A stretch of 64,000 nucleotides of DNA from Cruorifilaria tuberocauda (lineage: Eukaryota; Nematoda; Chromadorea; Rhabditida; Onchocercidae), in contig JABVXU010000073.1 in assembly GCA_013365365.1 (NCBI GenBank), positions 1-64,000 on the forward strand, read 5' to 3'. Below the pieces are notes generated by a model that did no database searches, had not been told where the DNA came from, and saw nothing but the letters and a program-made list of their open reading frames with translations. Made by a program: the position numbers and the translations under genes. Below, piece by piece: positions 36,660 through 48,844 of the stretch (the stretch's first letter is position 1; every line of letters begins with the position of its first letter).

Positions 36660-37488
36660 ATGTCAGTGTCGACAACGGCAGATAGGTCTCACTATTTGCA
36701 TAGTGCAGTCGAAGGTTAAACTTATGGCTGTTTGATTTTTGGAGTATTATGTCTGAAGGAGCAGTCTTTAATTTGAATACTTCAAGTTTTGTGATTTTTT
36801 TGCTCCTTTTAGTCGTTAGTTAGATTGCGTAACTTAACCAATCGTTCTGCATTTTTGTGAAGGACGTTCTCGTAATTTTGAGAAAGTGCTATAACCAGTA
36901 TGGTTTTTCAAGAATGGAGGGTAGTGAACTGAGGGAAACATGGAGTGGTAGGCTGAAGTGAAGTTAACCAACTTGTAGTAAGTTTGGGTTGATCGTGAAG
37001 AATCCCAACAGTCTTGTGACTAAGACTTGGAGCCCAATGCAGTTATCAACACCACGCGACTAATGTGAATAGTAGTGCAACCTGTGTAGAAATGCAGGAA
37101 TGATGATGTTTATAATCAATGATGCATTGATTATAAACGTCAGGTTGAAGTAAGTGACTCATCAGAATGTGGACCATGAGGGTGTGCTTCATAAAGAAAG
37201 GATAGATTTGAGAAATGTGTTGCGCTCGTTTGCATTCTGAAGGGTTGATTAGTTGCAATACACTGAAGATATCCCTCAAAAAGTGCATCTCTCTTGATTA
37301 GGCATTCATCATTTATAAGATAGTCATTAAAATTTGTGGTTATTAAAGAAATCGTTTTTCTTTTAGATAATAAATCCCCTGTGTACAGTGCTAGTAATTC
37401 TATTCCTGCAAATGTGTTTGATTCAAGTGATGCCATTTCAAGAGACTTTTTTAGAACGATGTTGGTCAATCAGAGTAGAATTCTTTAA
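36660..37488 (+). CDS. Possible small two-exon protein, 58 residues
   Basis: Exon 1 (36660-36714) starts MSVSTTADRSHYLHSAVE and ends at a GTTAAA donor in phase 1. Exon 2 (37367-37488) follows TTTTTCTTTTAG and restores the frame: DNKSPVYSASNSIP, then ANVFDSSDAISRDFF, then RTMLVNQSRIL and stop. Exon 2 looks clearly coding (charged, polar, good acceptor, terminal stop). The exon 1 assignment is less sure because no trans-splice acceptor is obvious before its ATG, so a further upstream exon is possible. The stop lies 152 bases before the next gene's ATG on the same strand, a spacing seen in nematode operons. The family is not recognised. Confidence 0.4.
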
Positions 37489-37640
37489 ATTTTGAATTAA
37501 TCATGTTTTTTCTTTGCTTGTTTAATTGTTTTTTTCTATATTTACGGTGATTACGTTCCATTCATTATATTATCATGCTAAACCTCATCATTTAGGTTAA
37601 CGCTATTTGAAAGGTAAATGAAAATGTTTCAGGCAAGAAG

Positions 37641-40297
37641 ATGGACGTTAATAATATATGCCAAAGTCATCTTGACCTTAATGCACAGAACGGTATTACA
37701 AGCTACGATATCAATTCTCTAGTCGATGATGATTTTGAGGTTTGATTTCATAACAACATCTCATTTCGACTATAAAAATTCGGACTATATCATGAGGTGT
37801 TGAGGCACTTTGTCAGTTATTTCATGAGTTGGAAACATTTAAGTTCAAGCGTTAGAATGTATCATCCTGTTGAGATATATCTGAATTTCGATTCAAAGAT
37901 CCATGTTTTTGATCCCATTTTATAGTTGCTTACTTGCTTAAAGATAGGTCTTGAAAAATAGATGTCTGCTAAGTACTACAATGACTTTTTTAGCTTATAT
38001 AAAGCTTTTGCATTTTCATGCACTGATATTCATATGATTAGAATCTAACTTCTTATATGAGAGATTCTAATTCCAGGGCTATCTGTGGCTGGGATATTGT
38101 TTTATCTCAATGGTTATATGTGTACATTAACTGTATTGAGTGGGCAGATTAGTTGAGTAATATAGCAGTTATAGTCTACAGTTCCATCTATTGACGAATC
38201 AATTAAATTTTCTTTGATTCAGTCTTAGTTGAAAAAAACATCCATTTTTTGTCTCAGTATATATTCCGGCATTGCCATTTCCAAATTATAATGGGATGTT
38301 AGGATTTGTTTTACACATTCCTTTATTATCCTAGATGCGAATTTCCTGTCTCATTTTTCATCAATTTCTGTGATACCGTGTGTGCACGATTGCGTGATTT
38401 AATGCGATGTGATTATAGTAATCATACTTTGTGCGGTTTTGTTTTGCTTTCTTTGCAAATCCTGAAATTATTAATTTCAGGTAATCGGTAGTTTGAGTGA
38501 TACGCTCCGTTCAGTGTCACTGGAAACTAGTTCAGAAATACCTCTGTATGATATAGAAATTGGTAACCGTAATGGGACCATTACCGAAAACTCTACTAGT
38601 GCAGCTACCGTAACAAATAAAGAGATTGATGAGAGTACTCCGTTAGTGAACAACAGTCTGAATTTGATGTCAAGTGACACTGGTCGGAATACTGATATTC
38701 TCACTCAGAGCATTATTAAATCATCACCAATCGATAGTACAAATCTTTCGGTGCATCATTTTCACGGTAATCTTACAGAAGAGCTAAATTGTTCTTTGAA
38801 ATCCAAGATTTATATTGCCACAATTCTTATCTTTATTCGATCAATTGATTGCAGCACCTAAAAAAGGTAGCGTTTATGATTGGTTCGAAAGATTAAAACA
38901 ATGTTTAATAATTATTTTAAAGTCTACGAAACGAAGTTGTGCATAGTTTAAACTGTTTAACTGAACATAAACGCTGTGTTCTCCTTTCGGCCAGCTTCAA
39001 AGTGTTTCTCGTTATGATTCCATACTGCCCAATAGCCTTCCCGTACCTCAATGAAATATTCAAGTTGACAATCATAGAAAAAATCATTTAAAACCTTTGC
39101 TTAATAAATTCTTACTTTAAAAACTTAAAAAAGAGCTTGCAGAAGACCCTATCAACACAGTTGAATCGATACGAGCTGATTATCAGGCCGCTCAACAGTC
39201 TGCTAAGCAGGAAAATGAATTGTTACGTAAAGCGTGCGAAAAAAAGAACGAGCAGATAAGTTTTTTTTTATTTGGATATTCTTCGTTCGTAATTTCACCT
39301 GTCTATATATTTTCTGGAAATTGTACTAATATTCTTGTTCAGATTGAAATGTTGCGCCGCAGATTAGATGAAGAAATCGCGCAGAAGATTCAGCTCAGTG
39401 CAGAATTGGAAGAAACTCAGCGCGTTCTGAATGAATGCAGGTAAGTTCACCTGTTTAGGAATTCGGATTGAAGCTGTTTGTCACGTTAAAGCATACTAAC
39501 AGGTTTGTTAAGAAATTTCCTGATAAATTTCAGGATGAAAGTAGATGAGGAGATTGCCAGCAAAATTGAGCGCGAAGACATAATCAAAGTTCTGCAAACC
39601 ACAATTGCACAGCTTCAGAGCAGCGGTGCGTAATTTGCTATTGTGCAGTTTTATGATTATTTAACAAACTTTTGTTCAACAAATTCCTATGAACTGAGTG
39701 TAAAAAGTAACTAGACTCGCTTTATAATTCTAAATCAACCGATTGTAATTCCAATCATGAATTTGCAGTTTGCACTCTTAATTCACTTCCATGTAAACAT
39801 AGAGGGCGATGCGATAAACAACATGAGTTTAGTGAAAGTCGTGTGTCTTTCTGCACAGTGATTGATATTTTTTTAGATGATTTAAGTTGCCTTGGATCAA
39901 TTGTGATTAACGAACAAGCTTTGGTTTCCTCGTTACATGAAAAACAAGAACTCATTGAGGTATATTTTTAGAGCGCTATCTACTTTTATTTTTAAATACT
40001 AAATTTGCTGCAAATAAAAACTGTTTTTGATTTTCCAGGCGCTTAAAAAACAGTTAGAAGGAGCTGAGGAGCGGTATGAAAGGGAGCATAAGGAGGTACT
40101 GGATTTGGAAGAAATAGTAAAAGTAAGCTCATGTGATTTTCAAACTCGATTTTCTAGTTTATGATTCCAGTTGATCTGCTGCGCGAGAAGTTTTAAAGAA
40201 TTGGCTTAAATTCTCTGATTTTTTATGATTCTAACACTACTTGCCTCAGATCCTTCACGAATACCTCCAAAATGACCAGCAGACTCATGTGGAATAA
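37641..40297 (+). CDS. Coiled-coil protein of unknown function
   Basis: Eight in-phase exons (37641-37739, 38481-38766, 39143-39255, 39343-39440, 39534-39625, 39769-39959, 40039-40122, 40250-40297) give about 336 residues. The first third is polar and Ser/Thr/Asn-rich. The rest is mainly coiled coil: ESIRADYQAAQQSAKQENEL, IEMLRRRLDEEIAQKIQLSA, KVDEEIASKIEREDIIKVLQ, and near the end ELIEALKKQLEGAEERYERE. A Cys-containing stretch (CTLNSLPCKHRGRC) interrupts it around residue 231. The start is supported by TTTCAG eight bases upstream (probable spliced-leader acceptor). The intron at 39256-39342 has an AT dinucleotide where GT is expected; it is 87 bases and open, so retention would insert 29 mostly hydrophobic residues into the coil. 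The exon at 39769-39959 might contain a further small intron. No family was recognised; a cytoskeletal or trafficking scaffold is only a guess. Confidence 0.75.
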
Positions 40298-43200
40298 CCG
40301 CGTCAAGTGCAATTGAAGACTGTCCAATACCGGAGTGTTAAAAGTGGCAAGAGTCAACAATCTTTTAACGGAATATATTTTACTTCCTGTAAAAGTTACA
40401 GTATTAGGAATTCGTAATGCTGTTTTTATGGCACTGCTTATGTCTATGTTGTACCAATAAAAATCTCAGATCCCTTTAACACCTTTTGTTTTGCACATTT
40501 GTTGCCTATTGTGCATGACAAAAAGTGGACGGCTTATTTAAAAATCTCCGAAAAAATTTGTTCTTTGTTGAAGTTCCTTTTTTGCAGTAATTGCTGCTGT
40601 CAATACGATCTCCCGAAAAGCAATTCCAAATTTTGAGAAAACTCCGAATTATCAAGACGTCATTTCCAGAACTCTGTTTTCTGGAATTAAATTCCATAAT
40701 CCCAGAAAATCTACTCTCTTTTATTCAATAGTCAGTTTTCTTTAATCAATAAAATGCCAGCTTTAAAACTGTGAATTTCGAAAATAATAAACTTCGCGCT
40801 TCAGATCCTCTACTAATATTCTATTGAAGCTTTTAAGCCTGAGCAATGTGTTTCGACGACATGCTGATTTCCAAGCCATCTAACTACGATATACAAAGCT
40901 ACAGGGTATCGGAAACATTTCGATGTTATGATTTTAAGATTAAGGAGGGTGGATGGAGATGGATAAGAGAGCAGAGGGGGACGAGGGTCGGAGCTTTTCC
41001 ACGTTCCTATTAACGACCCCCCTCCATCTTACGCTTTGAATGAGCACTACAACTGTTTCTCTTCCCGCGCACCTACTATCTCTTTCTATCCCCTCTACAA
41101 CCTGCACTTCACTACCTCAGTTAAAAGCAAAATTGGCTTAAATATCCCTCAGAATGTCCTAGGTATAAAGAAAAAGAGTGAAAATTTTCAGTGCGTATGT
41201 ATACATTGGGTTCGATTATGTTGACATTCAGACTGAGACTACGTCAAAACATTTGAGTGAAGTAGATCTGAATCCACTCCATACATGGCATTCTAATGAT
41301 ACACCGGATGATACATATTTTTTCTTATTCTTCTATATAAATATCATAAACATTTATATCGGAAAATACTTTTTAACTGTGTTCACACAGGACTTTACGT
41401 CACAAATCCTGTAAAAAAAGAAAAGCACTTTTGGCCATTTGAGTATTTCCATTATTTCACTGCATTTTCAGCTTTTAATCTTATAAATTTCATAACACTT
41501 CAAATCTCCGCTGCTTATAAGATATCATTCACAGGTGAGCAAATGATTTCTTTTCCGCTGTTATACTGCTCGCAAATGTATAATACAAGCATTTTTAGAA
41601 AGAAAACAGCTTACATTTTTTAAAAACAAATGAATTCGTATTGTAGAAGACTTACGTAGGATTCACGAAGTCTTTAACAAGTCATTCAAATCCAATTTCG
41701 ACACAATTTTTGAAGTTTGGAATACATACCGGAAAAATTTCAAGCAGCTCACAAACCAAAATCTTGAAGTTCTAATCACCTGAGATTTCCTTCCCCCCTT
41801 TATTTACTATATTCATTTGCAGACCTCCCTACGGAGCGGTCATGTATAAATAGATTGCCCCAAACACAGAACCTCGAGATTTTGCAACCACCACCGACCA
41901 ATGTTTTCAACAAAGCTTTCCATCTACTTCGGCAAGTGCGTAGAAATTTCCTGTTTTAAAACTTGCGGGAATTACCCTGAAATTTCATATTTAAACAGTA
42001 AGCCTAAAACACCCTCCGAACAGCAATAACAGACTGGAGTAAATGAAAGGCAACCAATACCATCCATTCTCAGCAATAATATTTAATCCAGAAGCCCAAA
42101 TCTCCGAAAGAACGAAGATTTGAAGACATGACCAAACCGTTCCATCGTTGATTTTGATTGACATTAATGCCCCTTTGTGAACAAATACAAGTACACAAAC
42201 AGTTCATTTCTCACGACCTTCTGACGATTTGTTACCTATCGATAACTATATATAACTGAATAAAGCAAGAATCTCCATAAAAGGAAATTAAACAATCACT
42301 CTCATTAATTAAACTATGCGTTAAATATGTCTGTAAGAGAAATTCAACGTGCAAACTTTTTCCGACGGCAAAACAAATCGAAACAAAGTTTAGACCATTC
42401 TGCATTGCAAGCACTTATCCTTTTATAAATCTGAATGGTGGGTGCTCACGGGATAAATGTAAATAGACGTGAGGATTAAAAAATTTTATCTCGCATTGAA
42501 ATAACACGATACTTCGAAAGTTATTCATTCGACAACACTGTTCCTCGCTCCTCTTCCCTGTCAGTACCCACCACCCTCAGCAAATAAATCCTGTAATAAG
42601 CAGTACAAATATGCCACGAAAGTTTGATTGGAACTCATGAATTGGATTCCCAATATCTCACAAAAATTCAATTGATAATTTAACAATACACGATCTCTAA
42701 TACAACAACAATCAATAATCGCTTTTCTAAAATAATGCTTTTTTAAAAAAGTGTGTGATAACGAAAATGTGCGATAATCTAAAATCTTTTGCTACAGTAA
42801 CCTTATGCATAAAGTAGAGATGATGTGTGTTCACAAAAAATCTAGAGCCTTATTTAATGGAAAAATATGGACATCAGGCAGTAAACACGGAGTAATCAAC
42901 GATGCATAAATTTATCTAAAACATAGGATCCTTTTCCCTCTAATGTACAAGCTTGTAATTTAGATTTAAAATTGCCTTATTTCTGGCTAAAACATGTAAA
43001 TAGCAACAATATTTCGTACATCAAATAAAAAATGTTCGAGAATGAGAACAATTTTCCAAGCGCGCAGAAAAAGAGCAGTGCTTGGTAGTAGCGATATATC
43101 GAAATGAAAAGAAAATGTTGATAGATTTAGTAAATAAAACAAATGTACAATATTCCAGCGTTATTTTCTTTAAGAAATTTAAAACATATGATTCGTTGAA

Positions 43201-43878
43201 AAACAAAGTCAGAGGTTACAAAGTATTATGGACCCACTTAACGCATATTGATATAATTACACAAAACTGTATTTAACATCTTATGCATGATCCAAATGAA
43301 TATCCCAAATAATGAAACTTAGGATTTAGTTCCTGGATTAATTCAATATCACCGTAATCTTGGAGTTGTTATTAAAAATTAAAACCTGTTATTTACTGCA
43401 AACCAACTCCAGAAAAGCTTTCATTGAACACTGTACAACTTCAGTCTAGAAAAAAATTGAAGTTCCAAGTATGAATAACTGGTTAAACACTATAATATCA
43501 GACAAACGAATACAAGCTCCACTTTGGATGAGAAATGCGCTAGCTCTCCAGCAGCGAAACTTACGACGTCTCATACCTTCTCAAAATTATTCGAAAAATT
43601 TTGGTATTCTTTCGCTATTTGTACATGTAACGGTGAGAGAATATGAAGCTAGGAATTAAACTTGTGAGCTTATGTAGTGCTTTAAACTTGAAAATTTGAA
43701 ACCTGGAATTTCACGCTACATTAAAACTATATGAGGTGTAAGCGCGAAACAATAATGCATAATCAGCTACTGTTAACTTGAATAAATACAGCGCGACAAA
43801 ATGACAACATATGATCCAGATAGAGAATAAAAAAGTAAAAAAATTTTACCAAAATTTTAAATGCGAAAACAGCACACG
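40298..43878. other. Non-coding interval downstream of the coiled-coil gene
   Basis: No gene was recognised. Pyrimidine-rich stretches near 40980-41110 interrupt otherwise AT-rich sequence. Short open frames (41036-41414, 43471-43659) have no supporting signals. Confidence 0.45.
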
Positions 43879-44510
<632 letters not shown>

Positions 44511-45039
44511 ACATACACATACATAGACACAAGCGCACATATTAGTGAGTACAGCACACAAATATTCACACTGTCAGGCTCTTATACAAACATGATCAGA
44601 TCTACCAGCCAAACTAACAATAGCGCACTATTAAACAGTAAGGGAGAAGAAAAGGATGGGATAAACCCATCTAATGATGGGAATCGGTTCAATAATCAAA
44701 ATCAAACCTACAGTAAAAGAAACCAAGTCCCACCTTATGAAAAAAATTCCGAGAATATAGTGCGCTACTGCTATCCAGATTCCACTACTTACTGGTAAAT
44801 AAAACATCGGTCAATAAAACCACTAGAATTTATGTGCCCCAGTGTATGCACAAGCAGCTTTCACCAAGAGAAGTCTGCAATGATAAATTATTTCTCATAA
44901 GAGCAGCGAATAACTTCGTTTAAAAAAACTATAAGAGTATCAACAAAAAGCCTCTTACTATTATAAAAACCTTCTCTTACTGCAACAAAAAAAAAACAGA
45001 AAATCAACATCTGGCCTACCCGAAACTAGTTACTTCCAT
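44511..45039. other. Interval between the CA repeat and the SET gene 3' end
   Basis: An open frame at 44592-44798 (+) is Asn/Ser-rich and not recognised. This is otherwise the 3' flank of the minus-strand SET gene. Confidence 0.4.
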
Positions 45040-47501
45040 TCAGTCCTCATTATCTTCTCCAGCATCATCGGCTTCTTCGAAAATGTCATCAAAATTATCA
45101 TCATCGCCGGAAACTCCCGCATTCTCATCCATTTCTGGCACCAAAAAGTACTGCAGCGGGTTCGGCCAAAGATCATCTTTGATTAACTGAAACAAAATAT
45201 CTAATGCAAAGTAGGATTGGCAAAATGTCTTGCGCAGAAAACAGTAAATTTTCATATATGAATGGAATAGGAATTTAGAATAAGACTGTTATAAGAAAAA
45301 AAAACAATACAAGGCGCTAGAGCTATTCTAACCTTTTCTGAATGACAAGTTAAACTTGTTATGAAATATTTTGAGAAGAAATGAAACTTACTTCTGCGAT
45401 TTCGTCATTACTTGGGTCCTGATTATCTGATAGCCAAGCGAAAAACGAACGGGGCGCTGGCGTTACTTCACCACTATTCTGACTTTTGCTTTTCACCTTC
45501 AAAAGGAATGGACCGCATTACATTCGAACACGAAACCTTATAAAGAAATGATACATACTTTATTTAGGAGATCATTATCCGGTTTCCACTTGATGACAGT
45601 CGTGGTACTCGTCGGTTCAAAATCCCCGAGGAAAAACTCCTTGACGAGCTGAGTATTTTCGAAAAACGGATTCTCATCAAATGTTAATTTAATCCTATAT
45701 CCGGATTTGATATCATCAAACTCTTCCACCTAAAAGAATCAATTCTAGCAGTGAATCATTATGGTGTTATTTTTTACGTTAACTGTGAATAATAGCCAAA
45801 CAACCCATAAAATAAAAATTATAAAATTTGACATCTGGTTCTGTAATATTGAAAATGATCATACATTTCTGAATAATGTAATCTCAAGACAACAGGAAAA
45901 AGCTATTAATTTTAAAGATGGACAAAACATTCTGGAGTGAAATTAAAAAAGAGTATAGGAAGAATTCATGAAAAGACAAACCTCAACTGTGGTAAGATAA
46001 TGTAAACATTCTTCTTCTTCTTCGTCCAATATCGCACTAATATTTGGATGATTAACAAACTAAAAAGTTTTTAACAACTCACAATAATTTGCTTAGAACA
46101 ATGTTTAGAAAGTTTACAGTTAGAAACCGAAATGTGGACCTCTCAGGACTACATGCAATGATTAAAATTCGTACTGCCACAATCTTTAAAATCCTAATTT
46201 CTGAATAGGCCACAAATCATTTCTGAGTTTCTGTTATTATTCAGTAATCATTTTGCAGCTAAAAATTCCAAACTCATTCATCCATTTTTATGGACAGGAT
46301 AAAATTTAGAATTTCCATTCCAGCTTCATCATTAATCTAGGTGTAGTACAGTAATCATTACGAAAAATTAGATCATCGTACAATGGAAAATTGAACAAAC
46401 TTACTGCAGTGACCCAAAAATTTGGAATGTCACGGACAAGGTCGTTGCGCTTATCGAAAAATGGCTTTCGAAGAGAATTGTACTTCTGTTCAACCTTTAA
46501 AATAGTGCTTTCAACTTTATTCTAACGAAACTTGAAAAAAAAGCCCAACCATGATTCGACATGAATAACCTATCACAACAACAATGATTGAATACCATTA
46601 AGTTTTTCTCCAAGAAACTACTCATTGTTTGGAAGACGATCAAACATTGAAATAAGTCAAGACGATAAAACGAAACGACTCTACTGAATGCGTCTCGAAT
46701 TTTTCCTAGCTGACATGCATCAATTTACATGCAGATGCATCAACTCTAGAACCGCTCTGTAGCTGATTTCTAAAGTCATGCACTTCGATAAAAATACACA
46801 ACTAATAAAATTAAGCAAAAATTAACCTTTAATATTTCTTCGCTTGCCTTCTCATTCAATGAATCTATTTCACTCTGAACTTGATCAATCTGCTCTAAAA
46901 TTTTCTGCGTTGCAGCGTCGTAATCACCCACCTGGAAGCTTCAGCCAGATAAGAAAACGGTAAATATGTGATGAATTTGGAATAACTTTTGAAACACTCC
47001 GAAGTCACACACTAGACTGTCTTAATGTCATAGTAAAACAGTAATCACTAAAGCAGAATAATAACAATACTGCTTATGTACACCTTTATTTCAATTGTGT
47101 AGAAAATTATCGCAGGACTCCTGCAAAATTAGCTGCAATTTTTAAAGCTTTTTACAGTTCCACTAGTGAATTAGATCCGCATATATAAGGTATCCAGAGA
47201 AAAAAATACTTCGGCATTCTCCAATACAAATAGTTTTGATAGTTTTAAAAAATAAGTTTTTATTTTGTCGCAGACCAATAAAACATTTTTGTAAAACACT
47301 TTAGAAAATATGATCTACTGCTTTACACCTACTCTTTAAAATAGTTAATAAAGGAACAACTAAGAGTAATCTACAGCAGTACTCTAATTCAGACCATATT
47401 TAAAACTACAAAACAAAAGAAACCGTATTTCAAACTACCTTTGAACTATCGCCATTTGTTTCATTATCCGTCTTGCAGCGTTTTGCTACTGGCTCACCCA
47501 T
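45040..47501 (-). CDS. spr-2: SET/TAF-I family histone chaperone (NAP domain)
   Basis: Seven minus-strand exons (47439-47501, 46827-46931, 46405-46494, 45982-46059, 45559-45729, 45392-45496, 45040-45186) encode 252 residues; every intron is phase 0. The protein has a short N-terminal tail ([12 protein letters not shown]), the dimerisation helix [20 protein letters not shown], then the NAP fold with [73 protein letters not shown] and [17 protein letters not shown], and a very acidic tail ([17 protein letters not shown]). SET proteins are nuclear, bind histones through the earmuff domain and acidic tail, mask histone tails from acetylation and inhibit PP2A; the C. elegans relative is spr-2. It faces the DPY-21-type demethylase gene across 1.3 kb. 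Confidence 0.94.
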
Positions 47502-48844
47502 TATCACGACGATATTGTTTCTGCTGCACTAAGACAAGAAGTTGAATTAATCAACACAGCACACTAAAAATATATCGGACAGTGCTAACACTGTGTCCAA
47601 AATTCATCCGAAGATTTGTTGGTTATAACGTAATATGGAAGAAGTTAGTATCAAAAAATTGCATATTTTACATCACACTTCCTAAATTAATGTCTTTCAG
47701 GTCTTACAGCTTATCCATTTCATCTTGGATTTCAGGACACAAATGGGCATGAATGTAAAATGTAGAAGTAATCCTCCAGCTCTCTTATGAAAATATAGCC
47801 ATGTGAACAAGTCTACCACTAAATTGTGATCAACAATCCAAACCTATCACTTCCATCAATTCACACACTCGACTACGCCCTATCCGCCCTAAAAACGTAT
47901 GTAAAGATTTAATGAAGCCCATTTCTCAGCTGTGAGACCTCATTGCAATAAACTGTTCCGGACGAGCAAAATATAGGTGTTGCGTTGTTTAGGAGTGTCA
48001 TAGACTGTGCTGGAGGAGAAAACCGGTAATTTGAATCAAGATTTGTTGATTTTTAATTATTAAGACTTTTACAGAAGTTCCAATTGTAATATAGCACTAC
48101 AAGTTCCGTTTGTCAATGCATCCCATACGTTTGCCTTTCGCCATCTATTATTGTAAAGATATTATGCTCGTGTGTTCATGAGATTTGCGTTAAATCTTGA
48201 AACGATTGTTCTTACTACGGTCAAAACGCTTGGCAGTGTCCCAAATGGTGTGCGGTTTGGAAAATCCGTGAAATTGCGAGTGGGTGAGGCTGTTGCTTCA
48301 AGTGGTGACGGCAGAATGTTCGTTGTTGTTGTAGTGGGGTTGAAAATGGGGACGTCGAAGATCGATTACAGATCGCCTTGTGTGTGGATTTGGGAGTTGA
48401 AATTGAAATTTTTTTAGAGGAAAAACATTTCGAAACGTAACAGAGTACATTTCAAAACTGCTTTTTGAACAAGGACTGATAAGGGAAGTAAAAGAAACGT
48501 GGAATAATACGATTCAAAATATTTTAAGAATGCCATGTGTTTATAAGTATGGACGCTAGTACTGACCATAATGTAATTTTTGGTCTTTGGTTGTGAGAGT
48601 TTCCTTTGTGAAAGTAAGCATGATTAAACGATTAAAGATGGTTGGAAAATTAGATCGTAGAAATTAAGAGATTTTTAGAGTGCCTTGAGAACTGTCATTT
48701 TTCCGATGTGTGGTTTAAGTGTTTATTATCTCTCTATTTCCCCTTGTTTTTGTTTGGTTATGAAAAATATAATGCAATACCTGCTTCTGAGTCAATATAA
48801 TTTGCATAATTAAAGGATTTATTAGCACCTTCAAGAATTCGATA
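47502..48844. other. Shared upstream region of SET (-) and DPY-21-type (+) genes
   Basis: The two divergent starts are 1,343 bases apart. TTAGTGCAG on the minus strand about 20 bases before the SET ATG could be a trans-splice acceptor, as could CCTTCAAG before 48845 on the plus strand. An open frame at 48172-48417 (+) is less AT-rich than its surroundings but has no family or splice support. A bidirectional promoter is likely but not shown. Confidence 0.5.

Noticed and set aside
37046..37469. 109-codon minus-strand open frame
   Set aside because: It overlaps the plus-strand exon at 37367-37488 that has a good acceptor, matching phase and a terminal stop; no minus-strand splice signals or family were seen.
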